DNA of 52,767 nucleotides from a virus: positions 1-52,767 of IMG/VR virus record IMGVR_UViG_3300034524_000183; one strand, given 5' to 3'. Shown one piece after another: positions 39,352 through 47,582 of the stretch. The notes below the pieces were generated by a model. That model saw only the letters and a program-made list of their open reading frames with translations, did no database searches and was not told the DNA's origin. Each line of letters starts with the position of its first letter. The first letter of the stretch is position 1. Position numbers and translations under genes: made by a program.

Positions 39352-40214
39352 GCCTGCGCACCACACTGATTAATGAACTCTTTTCCAACGGGCGCTGCCG
39401 CAACGGTGTGCTCAGCGTCTGCGAGGCCATTGCGGATGAAGAGAACACCACCCTGCAGGCGGCAGGGCTGGACACCTTTTCCCGCCAGATGGATAGGGAG
39501 TACCGCTCCTTTTCCGGTGATGCCGCAGAGGTGGCCGGACTGCAGGGGAGCAGCTCTAAGGCCGAACGCGTGGTGCAGCTTGCCCTGCGCAACCGGTATG
39601 CGGACGGGATAGGTCCGCAGGCATGGGCGCTATGGCAGGACACTGACCTGCGTAACGCACTGAAGGACTGTATTGCCCGTGGCATAGCGGCAGAAAAGCC
39701 CGATGCGGCCATTGCCGACGATGTGACCGAAGTGCTGGCGGAGAACACCGAGCAGGCAACGCCTCCAGCACTTCCGATGCCGGAAGTGCCCACGCGGACA
39801 ACCGCAGAGATCCCCAAGTTTTCCGGCGGCAATGTGGGCAGCTTCGGGCCTGTGGGCTTCTCTGTCTCCCGCGAAACGGTGCATACCATGCACGACATTT
39901 CCCGCAAGCGCAGTGCCCGCTTTGCCGAGCACGGCATCATGAACGCACCGCCCAAGCTGCAATTTCAGGGCATGGGGCTGTGGGAAGCCAGTTTTCGCAT
40001 CCGGCTTACTTCCGCGCTCTGTGCCGATCCTGCAAAGCGCATTGCAACACTTGTGGCAGTGCACGAATCCGGCAAGGCCCATCCGCTTGTGATCGGCGGG
40101 CGCAACCTCGGCACCTTTGTGCTGGTTGATATGGATATCACCGAGCGGACGCACGGCCCCAAGGGGGTGCTCATGTCGGCTGATCTATCCCTCTCTCTGA
40201 AGGAGTATCGCTGA
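39348..40214 (+). CDS. Tail protein U with long N-terminal extension (P2 gpU-like)
   Basis: Residues of about 160-288 match P2 gpU (VGSFGPVGFSVSRETVHTMHDISRKRSARFAEHG and a C-terminal VDMDITERTHGPKGVLMSADLSLSLKEYR). The first 160 or so residues are an additional helical domain not found in the usual gpU of about 159 residues. The extension (FSNGRCRNGVLSVCEAIADEEN...) may carry an additional baseplate role; I do not recognise it. The gene overlaps spike V by 4 bases. Confidence 0.8.
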   Translation: MSLRTTLINELFSNGRCRNGVLSVCEAIADEENTTLQAAGLDTFSRQMDREYRSFSGDAAEVAGLQGSSSKAERVVQLALRNRYADGIGPQAWALWQDTDLRNALKDCIARGIAAEKPDAAIADDVTEVLAENTEQATPPALPMPEVPTRTTAEIPKFSGGNVGSFGPVGFSVSRETVHTMHDISRKRSARFAEHGIMNAPPKLQFQGMGLWEASFRIRLTSALCADPAKRIATLVAVHESGKAHPLVIGGRNLGTFVLVDMDITERTHGPKGVLMSADLSLSLKEYR

Positions 40215-40534
40215 TGTACCTCGTCGACATGCGCGAAACCACGCGCCAGATCATAGGAGCCACCGGCATTACGGAGATTGTCCAGAATGCCCGCAACATC
40301 CTTGGCACCACAAAGGGCACCGTGCCGCTCGACCGCACCTTCGGTGTGCGCCTGCGCTTTCTGGACAGGCCCCTGCCGGAGGCTATGGCAGAATACACCG
40401 GCGAGATCGTTGCCGAGCTGCAGGCACAGGAGCCCCGCCTCAAGGTGGAGTCCGTCACCTTTGCCGCAAAGCCGGACGATGCCGTTGACGGGCGGTTGTA
40501 TCCCATTGTGACCATCAGCATTGAGGGAGCCTAG
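40214..40534 (+). CDS. Baseplate wedge protein W (P2 gpW/gp25-like)
   Basis: The 106-residue protein has the gp25-like pattern: RNILGTTKGTVPLDRTFGVRL (with the typical PLD-FG) and EAMAEYTGEIVAELQAQEPR. It seeds sheath assembly on the baseplate. It overlaps gene U by one base. Confidence 0.9.
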   Translation: MYLVDMRETTRQIIGATGITEIVQNARNILGTTKGTVPLDRTFGVRLRFLDRPLPEAMAEYTGEIVAELQAQEPRLKVESVTFAAKPDDAVDGRLYPIVTISIEGA

Positions 40535-40537
40535 ACC

Positions 40538-41638
40538 ATGTCGCAGACCATCCGATTTGTCGAAACCGATCCCGCCGCCATCGAGGCGCGGATGATTTCC
40601 ACCTACGAGGCCATAACCGGCAACAAGCTTTATCCCGGTGCGCCGGAGCGGCTCTTTGTGGAGAGCGTTGCCATGGAACATGCCCTGCTGCGGCAGGAGC
40701 AGGACCACGCTGCCCGCATGAATCTGGTGCAATATGCGGAAGGTGAGTTTCTCGAATGCCTCGGTGCCTTTGTGGATACCCATCGCCTGCCTCCGGAAGC
40801 AGCCGGGGTTACCCTGCGCTTTGCCGTGGATCCCGATGCCGGAGGCATTGTCATCCCCGCCGGAACCCGCGCCACACCAGATGGCACGTTGCTCTTTGCC
40901 ACCGATGCCGATGCCGCCGTGCCTGCCGGAACCACCTACATGGATGTGGCCGCAACCTGCACGGTTACGGGAACCAAGGGCAACGGCTTCACGGCAGGCC
41001 AGATAGCCCGCCTGAGCGATCCGGTATCCGGCGTAACGGGCGTGAGCAACACAACCACCAGCATGGCCGGAGCTGATGCGGAGGATGATGAACATCTGCG
41101 CAGCCGCATCCTGCTGGCTCCGGGGCGTTTTTCCTCCGCCGGTCCTGCCGATGCCTACACCTATTGGGCCATGACCGCGCATAGAGACATCATCGATGTG
41201 GCAGTGCTCTCACCCGCGCCCTGCGAAATAGAGGTGTACCCGCTCATGCGCGGAGGGCAGTTGCCGCAGGCTGCCGTGCTGGAGCTGGTCGAGACCATTC
41301 TCACCGACAAGAAGCACCGGCCCATGGGTGACCGGGTCACTGTGGCAGCGCCGGTGGAGCAGCCCTATGCCATCTCTGTTGTCTGGTATGCGGACGATCC
41401 TGTCACACAGGCGCAGACGGAAGAGGCCGTTACCAAGGCTGTGGACGCTTTCATCGCGTGGCAGCGTGCCAAGCTGGGACGGGATGTGAACCCTTCCGAA
41501 CTGATCTATCGGCTGCGTGCCGCCGGGGCCAAGCGCGTGGAGCTCGCAAGCCCGGCCTTTGCCGTGGTGGCCGAGCATGCGCTTGCCGTGCCTGACGGTG
41601 CGCCCGTTATCACCTTCGGCGGGCTGGAGTCGGCATAA
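40538..41638 (+). CDS. Baseplate wedge protein J (P2 gpJ-like)
   Basis: The 366-residue protein has the baseplate-J pattern: NLVQYAEGEFLECLGAF, GTRATPDGTLLFATDADAAV, ADAEDDEHLRSRILLAP and a C-terminal helical part. It bridges wedge and sheath and is followed by gene I with a one-base overlap. Confidence 0.92.
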   Translation: MSQTIRFVETDPAAIEARMISTYEAITGNKLYPGAPERLFVESVAMEHALLRQEQDHAARMNLVQYAEGEFLECLGAFVDTHRLPPEAAGVTLRFAVDPDAGGIVIPAGTRATPDGTLLFATDADAAVPAGTTYMDVAATCTVTGTKGNGFTAGQIARLSDPVSGVTGVSNTTTSMAGADAEDDEHLRSRILLAPGRFSSAGPADAYTYWAMTAHRDIIDVAVLSPAPCEIEVYPLMRGGQLPQAAVLELVETILTDKKHRPMGDRVTVAAPVEQPYAISVVWYADDPVTQAQTEEAVTKAVDAFIAWQRAKLGRDVNPSELIYRLRAAGAKRVELASPAFAVVAEHALAVPDGAPVITFGGLESA

Positions 41639-42291
41639 TGGCAAAGGTCACCGACATACACCTTTCGCAACTGCTACCGGATTCCATCGACAAGGATCCG
41701 GTCATGCTGGCCTGTGCCGAGGCTGCGGACATGGAATGTGCCCGCATCATTGCAGACATTCCCGTACCTGCCGTTCTTTCCCGCGTGGACGAGCTGCAGG
41801 AGCCCATGCTCTCCCTGCTCGCCAAGCAGTTCCGCGTGCTGTTCTGGGCGGACACCCTGCCCGTTGCCAAGAAACGCGATCTCATCCGCAAGGCGCTGAT
41901 CTGGCGCATGCATCACGGCACTGTGTACTGCGTGGAAGATGCACTTGCCACGCTCTACGGCAACGGCACCGTGCGCCAGTGGTTTGAATACGGCGGCACA
42001 CCCGGCACCTTCCGCATCGAGGTGGAAGTCACCGACATGGGACTGGATCAGGAGCTCTACGGCCAGATCGACACAGTTGTGGAGGCCACCAAACGCAAGA
42101 GCCAGCATCCGGACGGCATCACCGTGTTTCTCACCGGCTATGGCAGCCCCTATGTCGGGGCGCAGCTCTCCGGCGGCGAGCTCATCACCGTGTATCCGTG
42201 GGAACCAGCTACACCGGATGTTCCCCCTGCTGATATCCGCTTCGGTGTCGGCTATCAGAGCGCAGAAATTTCCTACATCAACCCCCTGTAG
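41638..42291 (+). CDS. Tail protein I (P2 gpI-like)
   Basis: The 217-residue protein has the gpI pattern: LLPDSIDKDPVMLACAEAAD, LLAKQFRVLFWADTLPVAKKRDLI and GTVYCVEDALATLYGNG. It forms the outer wedge of the baseplate to which fibres attach. Confidence 0.9.
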   Translation: MAKVTDIHLSQLLPDSIDKDPVMLACAEAADMECARIIADIPVPAVLSRVDELQEPMLSLLAKQFRVLFWADTLPVAKKRDLIRKALIWRMHHGTVYCVEDALATLYGNGTVRQWFEYGGTPGTFRIEVEVTDMGLDQELYGQIDTVVEATKRKSQHPDGITVFLTGYGSPYVGAQLSGGELITVYPWEPATPDVPPADIRFGVGYQSAEISYINPL

Positions 42292-42305
42292 CCACGGAGG
42301 AAACC

Positions 42306-43868
42306 GTGCCCAACTATTACACTCTTCTGACCAACAAAGGGAAAGCCAAGCTTGCTGCAGCCCAGAACGGCACGCCGGTGCAGATTACCGAGTTCGCGCT
42401 GGGCGACGGCAACGGCAGCGACATTGTACCCAGCGAGGCTATGATAGCGCTGGTTCGCGAAGTGCACCGCCGCCCTGTGAACTCCATCTACATCCATCCG
42501 CAGAACCCCAACTGGACCGTTGCCGAAGTCGTGGTGCCGCAGGACGTGGGCGGCTTCACCGTGCGCGAGGTGGGCCTGTATGATGCCGATGGCGACCTCT
42601 TCGCCATTGGTGGCTACCCCACCACCTACAAGCCCCTGCTTGATAGCGGCGTGGGCAAAGAGCTGTGCCTTCGCGCCGTGCTTGCCATCAGCAATGCTTC
42701 CACCATCAAGCTGACCATTGATCCTTCCGTGGTTACGGCCACGCGGGAGTTCGTGGATCGGGCCATGGCGATGCATAACGATAGCCCGGATGCCCACGGC
42801 GAAGCCTTTCAAGCCCTTGCCGGGCATATTCAGGATAAGGACGACCCGCATGCAACGCTGCCTCCCGGTGGCGAGACGGGACAGGTGATCATCAAACAGG
42901 CAGACGGCTCCCTTGCGTGGGGTTCCGTGGCTGGTATGCCTGTTGGCACCTTGCACTTCCCGAGCACCGGCAAGCCGGATCCCGGCTCCGTGGCCGTGAA
43001 CGTGAAGCAGAAGTTCCTGCGCACCGTCTATCCTCAGCTCGTGGCCCGTGTACTTGCCGATGGGGGCTACCTTGCCACCGAAGAGGCATGGGATGCCGCT
43101 GCAGCAACGAATGAAGGCAGCTGCGGGCGTTACGCGTTAACAGACACGCACATCATCCTACCGTGCTACCGGCATTATTGGGCTGCAGCTCAGCCGGGTG
43201 TAACGGGTAAAGAGGCGGGGGATTGGGCTGAAGACGCTATCCGGAATATTATGGGTGAGGTAGGGCTGACTGATAATATTGGATTTTTGACTAACGCTTC
43301 AGGAAGTTCTGGTGCTCTGACAACCGGGGCGTTCCGCAATATTGGCCTAACTGCATCAGGAGGGACTGCATATAATGTAGCATTTGATGCATCCCGCGTT
43401 GTCCCTACAGCCGATGAAAACCGCCCCAAGACATCCTACTTGCTGCCCTGTATCAAAGTCGCTGATGTTGTGATCAACGCCTCTCAGGTTGATATGCTGG
43501 CGCTGGCTGGGCAGGTGGCCCAGATTAACGGGGGCAAAGTCGACAAAGGCGATGCCGAATATCGCAGCATAGTAGAACTGAAAGGCTCGCGTGGCGCTGC
43601 CGGAACGTGGACCATACCGGACTTGATTGTTGGGAAACCGCTGATTGTTTCCTTGACGGGCACATCTGATGATGGGGTGCTTTACAGAGTAGTCAGTGGC
43701 ACGCTGGATGCTGTGACAACATCTACCAGTCGCTATCACGGCATGGCCTCGCGAGCCAACTTTACCTCTGTCACTCCGTCATCGTTCGTGTTGATCCCGA
43801 CCGCCACCGTTGTTGAAATCTATATCCAAAACATTCAAACAGGGGCGACCCTGCGAGCCTATCAGTAG
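42306..43868 (+). CDS. Tail fibre protein (P2 gpH-like)
   Basis: The gene starts at a GTG with GGAGG upstream. The 520-residue product has the DUF3751/gpH N-terminal attachment domain (YYTLLTNKGKAKLAAAQNGTPVQITEFALGDGNG), a middle domain with TAPS-like linker (MHNDSPDAHGEAFQALAGHI), a phage-collar-like GTLHFPSTGKPDPG segment, and a C-terminal receptor-binding part. Base composition becomes clearly more AT-rich from about 43,190, which suggests that the tip domain was exchanged by recombination. Confidence 0.9.
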   Translation: MPNYYTLLTNKGKAKLAAAQNGTPVQITEFALGDGNGSDIVPSEAMIALVREVHRRPVNSIYIHPQNPNWTVAEVVVPQDVGGFTVREVGLYDADGDLFAIGGYPTTYKPLLDSGVGKELCLRAVLAISNASTIKLTIDPSVVTATREFVDRAMAMHNDSPDAHGEAFQALAGHIQDKDDPHATLPPGGETGQVIIKQADGSLAWGSVAGMPVGTLHFPSTGKPDPGSVAVNVKQKFLRTVYPQLVARVLADGGYLATEEAWDAAAATNEGSCGRYALTDTHIILPCYRHYWAAAQPGVTGKEAGDWAEDAIRNIMGEVGLTDNIGFLTNASGSSGALTTGAFRNIGLTASGGTAYNVAFDASRVVPTADENRPKTSYLLPCIKVADVVINASQVDMLALAGQVAQINGGKVDKGDAEYRSIVELKGSRGAAGTWTIPDLIVGKPLIVSLTGTSDDGVLYRVVSGTLDAVTTSTSRYHGMASRANFTSVTPSSFVLIPTATVVEIYIQNIQTGATLRAYQ

Positions 43869-43880
43869 GAGAACCTCTCC

Positions 43881-44351
43881 ATGCCTAGTACAATTCGTGT
43901 GTTTATTCTGGACAGCCGGGTGGTCAACACTGACAACGATGAAGATGCTGCCCTGTGGTTAAAGCGTGGTGCTCGTGAGCTTTCTGCTGATGAAATTGAC
44001 ACGACCTTCGGCGAACAGGCCCACCTTGCAGGCCCGCACAACTCCGTGGTGCATGCAGACGGCAGCATCACCTTTACCCCGGCTCCCTCCAGTCTCGAGG
44101 AACTGGCAGTGCTGGCCCGTGCAGAACGCAACCGGCTCATGCGTGAGGTCTATGACCCCGCCATGATGCAGCTGCTGCGCAGACACCGCACTGCTGTAAC
44201 CGCCGGAACCGATACCGCCGAAATCAACGCCAGCATTGCCGCGTGGGATGCCTACGCCGGTGCACTGGAAGGCGTGCCGGAACAGGCAGGCTTCCCGAAT
44301 GAAATCGTGTGGCCGCAGGCACCTGCAGCCAATGCGGAGCCTTCCGCGTAA
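43881..44351 (+). CDS. Tail fibre assembly protein
   Basis: The 156-residue acidic protein directly follows the fibre gene and has a helical part LAVLARAERNRLMREVYDPAMMQLL like those of fibre chaperones. It would help fold or attach the preceding fibre. Its last part is Ala/Pro-rich. Confidence 0.75.
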   Translation: MPSTIRVFILDSRVVNTDNDEDAALWLKRGARELSADEIDTTFGEQAHLAGPHNSVVHADGSITFTPAPSSLEELAVLARAERNRLMREVYDPAMMQLLRRHRTAVTAGTDTAEINASIAAWDAYAGALEGVPEQAGFPNEIVWPQAPAANAEPSA

Positions 44352-44374
44352 ACCCCACCTCCCCCCGACAACAT

Positions 44375-44426
44375 AAAAGGCTATAGCGGACCTCAACTTG
44401 CGTTGAGATGCGCTATAGCCTTTTTC
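44375..44426 (+). terminator. Strong terminator of the late operon
   Basis: AAAGGCTATAGCG (44376-44388) pairs perfectly with CGCTATAGCCTTT (44411-44423), with an inner CTCAAC-TTGC-GTTGAG stem, followed by T residues. The A run on the left also makes it usable from the minus strand. Confidence 0.92.
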
Positions 44427-44441
44427 TGCTAGATTGGGTCA

Positions 44442-44777
44442 ATGCGCGACTCAGTCTTCTGGGATCCGGTCCGGCACCTGCAACGGCACGGCATCTCCAT
44501 CCGCAAAGGCCTTCAAGGCCACGGCGAGCCCGAATTCATGCTTGAGTTCGAGCGCACACGCCCATGGCCTCCCGCCAAGATCCAGCGGGCTATTCAGCTT
44601 CTGGACCAGTACCGCAACCTCATCCGCCTGCAGCTGGATGTTCCCCCCGGCATGCCCTACCGCTCATGCGAATCGCTCCGCGCCAAGGGCTACATCAAGA
44701 TCGTGGAGCTCGGGCCACGGCAGCACAGGTATGTGCTGACGGAGTTGGGAAAGAGGGTGTTGGGGGGGAAGCAATAA
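44442..44777 (+). CDS. Hypothetical protein with winged-helix-like C-terminus
   Basis: The 111-residue product lies directly downstream of the late terminator. Residues of about 40-65 are helical (AKIQRAIQLLDQYRNLIRLQ), and the end (YRSCESLRAKGYIKIVELGPRQHRYVLTELGKRVL) looks like a winged-helix. No strong ribosome binding site precedes the ATG. It may be a regulator; it converges with the minus-strand moron genes. Confidence 0.6.
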   Translation: MRDSVFWDPVRHLQRHGISIRKGLQGHGEPEFMLEFERTRPWPPAKIQRAIQLLDQYRNLIRLQLDVPPGMPYRSCESLRAKGYIKIVELGPRQHRYVLTELGKRVLGGKQ

Positions 44778-44796
44778 CTGGAGGGGCTACGCCTCT

Positions 44797-45033
44797 TCAC
44801 CCCAAATAGTACCGAATCACATCGGAAACTATATCAATTAGCTCGTCACGTAGAAAGCACAGCACTCCGGGGACAACAATTCCAAAAAAGAAGTAATCCA
44901 ACAGCGAGCCTGCAACTAAAAGAAAAAAAACAAGCCTACGCCCAGAATACCACTCAAACCAAGTTCCTTGAGATATGGGCAAAGCCTGAAGGGCCCTTTC
45001 CCAAAGCGGGACTCCGTCCGTACATCTCGCCAT
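44797..45033 (-). CDS. Small membrane protein, moron
   Basis: The 78-residue product starts at an ATG behind AGAGGTAGCC. It has a hydrophobic region (RRLVFFLLVAGSLLDYFFFGIVVPGVLCFL), probably two membrane segments, and an amphipathic C-terminus. It is 9 bases downstream of the zinc-ribbon gene and probably expressed with it. Confidence 0.7.
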   Translation of the reverse strand: MARCTDGVPLWERALQALPISQGTWFEWYSGRRLVFFLLVAGSLLDYFFFGIVVPGVLCFLRDELIDIVSDVIRYYLG

Positions 45034-45042
45034 GGCTACCTC

Positions 45043-45744
45043 TTATTCCGCAGGACTTCCGCCAAACCAGAGTCCCACCTCTTTTGACATCGACGCCCAG
45101 AACTTAACGCCGTTGTGCACATAGCTGCGCGTGCCGCTACCTACAGTCAGTTCTCCTGTGGTCAGGCCAAGCCCTTTGAGTATCTTGCCGCGATCATCTG
45201 GCTGGATGCCGGGTAAGCACCCGTCCATGATTCCGCCCATAGCGAAGATCATGTCCGTTGAGGACTTGGTCGTCCCATCAGAGGTGGCGATCATCAGAGC
45301 TTCCTTCATCAGGTGGGTGCTTGTGTCTTCTGTCAGTAGCACGCCAATATTGTCGTTTACCTTATATTGAATTGAAATGCCGCCTTGCCCGCTTTGTTCT
45401 TTGACGTAGTGCATGGAAAGCGGGAGTTTGGCATCATTGCTCATGAACTGGTCAAATCGCAGCACAAAGTCATCCGTCCTGAAGGGAAACGTCTTCACTG
45501 CGCTTTGGCTCTGGGCTTGAGCCACCGGAGCGGGAGCTTCTGCAACCTTATCCTTGTTGCCTCCGCTGAAGAGATAGAGAAGCAGCAAGGCTACAAAAAT
45601 GGTCAGGCAGCCAACGTTCAACTTCTTGTTGAACTTTTTCCCGGCAGCGCGATCTTCATCCGTTATCGGGTGCCCGCATTTGGGGCAGGCTTCCGCTTGT
45701 AGCGAAACTTGCTTCTTGCAGGCAGGGCAGGGCATGGTCTTCAT
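45043..45744 (-). CDS. Zinc-ribbon membrane protein, moron
   Basis: The 233-residue protein begins with a zinc ribbon (CPACKKQVSLQAEACPKCG, Cys at 6, 9, 21 and 24). A single membrane segment follows at about 44-60 (VGCLTIFVALLLLYLF), then a long extracytoplasmic domain of unknown fold. Its start has AGGAGA upstream. It is transcribed against the late genes, in the lysogeny region, so expression from the prophage is likely. A role in surface change or phage exclusion is possible but unproven. Confidence 0.75.
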   Translation of the reverse strand: MKTMPCPACKKQVSLQAEACPKCGHPITDEDRAAGKKFNKKLNVGCLTIFVALLLLYLFSGGNKDKVAEAPAPVAQAQSQSAVKTFPFRTDDFVLRFDQFMSNDAKLPLSMHYVKEQSGQGGISIQYKVNDNIGVLLTEDTSTHLMKEALMIATSDGTTKSSTDMIFAMGGIMDGCLPGIQPDDRGKILKGLGLTTGELTVGSGTRSYVHNGVKFWASMSKEVGLWFGGSPAE

Positions 45745-45852
45745 CGCTTGTCTCCTCTCTGGTTAGGCAGTGCATACTCTCGCCAAGGCGAGCCCCTTTT
45801 GTATACACCTGCCTATAACGCCTCTTTCAACTCGTCAACATCTTGTCGGTAT

Positions 45853-46731
45853 TCAATATGTGTTAGGTTTGCCGTGTCCCGTGAGCAGCCAGTCGGTGGA
45901 TGTTCCTGTCTTTTTCCAGCAGTCCACAATCCAGTTTGCAGGCACATCGTCTGCACGGGAATGCCGAGATATGGCACTACGGTCGACCCCGATGCTCTTT
46001 GCCAGTTCGGTCTGGCTGGCCGCGCCATAGGCCATCATAAGCCGATCACAAATCTGTCCGCCGATAGGGCTGAGCAGGCGAGTTGCTATATACCAGCGTC
46101 CGCCGCCGTATCTGTTTTGATGATACTGTATCCTGAGCGTAACTTTTCTCATTCCGTCTGACCTTCGGACAATGGTTTCGCCTTTGATCACTTCTCCATC
46201 ATGGGACTTGGCCAGCTCCATCAGTTCTTGCATCCGCTGCTGTTGTAGAGGGTGAATAAGCTCTAGGAAATCAATACCGGGTGTTGACTGACTGGCGAGG
46301 GAGCCGAGGTCTGCCTTCGCTGCCAGCACAAGCCACTGATCCGAAATAATCAGCAGGTTGTCCACAGGTGTCTCGGCAAGCTGTCTGGCAATCGCTATAT
46401 CCAACTTCAGCCTTAAATCGTTTGGGCGGATAGTTGTCAGCAGAGCCGATAGCGTGCCCCCGATAACAATGGGGAGAGTTTCCCACCATACTGCATGTGG
46501 CCCTGCACTTCCTCCGTCCAGTATAACATCGCCTGCGGCTTCGGTGCCGGTGCGCATTGCTCCCGTGTCTATGTTTATACTTCCGCCTTGTATGGCAGGG
46601 GGGATTTCGTTTCCGTATTGTGCTTGGAATGCGGTGTTCATGGATGTGATACGCAGTGATGTATCCCGCAAAACAGCCGGGGATTCTATGGCACTGCACA
46701 GCGCAGAAAGTGTGGTGATAACGTCTTGCAT
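45853..46731 (-). CDS. PAS-like sensor fused to phage CI-type HTH
   Basis: The 292-residue protein has a C-terminal bacteriophage CI-type HTH (LMMAYGAASQTELAKSIGVDRSAISRHSRADDVPANWIVDCWKKTG, about residues 233-280, ending DWLLTGHGKPNTY). The N-terminal 120 residues and the middle look PAS-like (ITSMNTAFQAQYGNEIPPA; LLIISDQWLVLAAKADLG; TIVRRSDGMRKVTLRIQY). The combination suggests a signal-responsive phage regulator. It starts behind GAGGT and faces a small plus-strand gene across a 128-base control region. Confidence 0.8.
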   Translation of the reverse strand: MQDVITTLSALCSAIESPAVLRDTSLRITSMNTAFQAQYGNEIPPAIQGGSINIDTGAMRTGTEAAGDVILDGGSAGPHAVWWETLPIVIGGTLSALLTTIRPNDLRLKLDIAIARQLAETPVDNLLIISDQWLVLAAKADLGSLASQSTPGIDFLELIHPLQQQRMQELMELAKSHDGEVIKGETIVRRSDGMRKVTLRIQYHQNRYGGGRWYIATRLLSPIGGQICDRLMMAYGAASQTELAKSIGVDRSAISRHSRADDVPANWIVDCWKKTGTSTDWLLTGHGKPNTY

Positions 46732-46859
46732 GTTGACCTCAGAGCAATTTGTTGACGTAAAGTCACGTTAAACACTAAACGCGCAGCTTGGTCTTGACCA
46801 ATCCATAATCAAACGGGATACATATATCGCACAGACGCACTGCAATAGATTGGAGGAAC
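46732..46859. promoter_or_regulatory. Divergent control region of the PAS-CI gene
   Basis: TGAC-N5-GTCA (46753-46765) lies next to the PAS-CI start and may be its operator. On the plus strand TTGACC near 46793 with GATACA after 17 bases is a promoter candidate for the gene at 46860. Confidence 0.5.
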
Positions 46860-47078
46860 ATGATGTCTGATCCGGTATTCAGTTCTGAAGAACGTATCGA
46901 TTTGGTCGTGGAGGTGCAGGGGGTAGCTGACGGAGTGAGTGATATGCGCGGGAACGTCTTAGGCGTAGGCAACCAGCATATCATGCTGCTGATGGCGAGA
47001 CAGTTGGAGTGCATTGCCAGAATAATGGCAACACGATGCTCAGATTGCCCGATTTGCACAGGGCAATCGAAGAATTAA
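46860..47078 (+). CDS. Small protein divergent from PAS-CI, unknown
   Basis: The 72-residue product starts ATGATG behind GGAGG. It begins MMSDPVFSSEERIDLVVEVQG and ends with CSDCPICTGQSKN, a CxxCxxC cluster that could bind metal. It is transcribed away from the PAS-CI gene and ends at a strong terminator. No family was recognised. Confidence 0.65.
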   Translation: MMSDPVFSSEERIDLVVEVQGVADGVSDMRGNVLGVGNQHIMLLMARQLECIARIMATRCSDCPICTGQSKN

Positions 47079-47080
47079 AT

Positions 47081-47113
47081 CAGGGCGGGAAAGCGGATTG
47101 CCTTCCCGCCCTG
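47081..47113. terminator. Bidirectional terminator
   Basis: CAGGGCGGGAA and TTCCCGCCCTG form an 11-bp perfect stem, extended by AG/CT pairing, between two convergent genes. CTT follows on the right and ATTTAATT on the left, which could serve the minus strand. Confidence 0.75.
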
Positions 47114-47122
47114 CTTAACTTG

Positions 47123-47500
47123 CTAGCCAATAGTCCATAAGTCGTCGTAGTGGATGCCGTTGGACACCAGCACCCGTTTTGCTAACTCTTGGGACGATGC
47201 CGGAACAACCGGAATAAAGCGGCCATTGTTCTGTTTTGCATATGCCGAAAACAGCTCCCATTGACTTAGAGTGTGGCTGTCTTCAATGGAGTCAGCAGTC
47301 TCGACTTCAAACACGTAAATCGTCCCTGACAATTTTGCGGTCACGTCAGGGATATGCCCGCTACTCTGTCCCTTCCAAGTAATGACGCCAGGCTGTGCCC
47401 CGCCAATATGGTCGGCCAATATGTTTGAGTAGCCGTGGGCCTTCAAGTGATCATAGACAGTCTGTACCATCGATTTGTGTGTGGCTTCAGATTTGCGCAT
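47123..47500 (-). CDS. Putative PD-(D/E)xK-like nuclease-fold protein
   Basis: The 125-residue product has the look of a restriction-endonuclease fold: HIPDVTAKLSGTIYVFEVETADSIEDSHTLSQWELFSAYAKQNNGRFIPVVPA. The Asp of PDV and Glu-x-Glu (EVE) lie in place of D...ExK, but the final Lys is not evident, so activity is uncertain. It lies alone between two terminators, with two AGATTTGCGC palindromes at its start. It may be an anti-phage or immunity moron carried by the prophage. Confidence 0.7.
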   Translation of the reverse strand: MRKSEATHKSMVQTVYDHLKAHGYSNILADHIGGAQPGVITWKGQSSGHIPDVTAKLSGTIYVFEVETADSIEDSHTLSQWELFSAYAKQNNGRFIPVVPASSQELAKRVLVSNGIHYDDLWTIG

Positions 47501-47535
47501 CTACCCTCCAATTAATAAGATTTGCGCGCGAATCT
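47489..47535. promoter_or_regulatory. Double palindromic operator over the nuclease-like gene
   Basis: AGATTTGCGCATCT (47489-47502) spans the start codon; AGATTTGCGCGCGAATCT (47518-47535), near-perfect palindrome, lies 29 bases upstream. Both share AGATTTGCGC and flank the ribosome binding site, an arrangement suited to tight repression. Confidence 0.65.
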
Positions 47536-47538
47536 ATC

Positions 47539-47573
47539 AAAAAAGGAAATCCTATACTACGAGATTTTTTCCT
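47539..47573 (-). terminator. Terminator of the S24 repressor gene
   Basis: On the minus strand AGGAAAAAATC pairs with GATTTCCT (two-base bulge), followed by a run of six T. Confidence 0.65.
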
Positions 47574-47582
47574 AGAATAGAC

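Noticed and set aside
39965-41182. 405-codon minus-strand frame
   Set aside because: Antisense to gpU, gpW and gpJ, all with recognisable family patterns.
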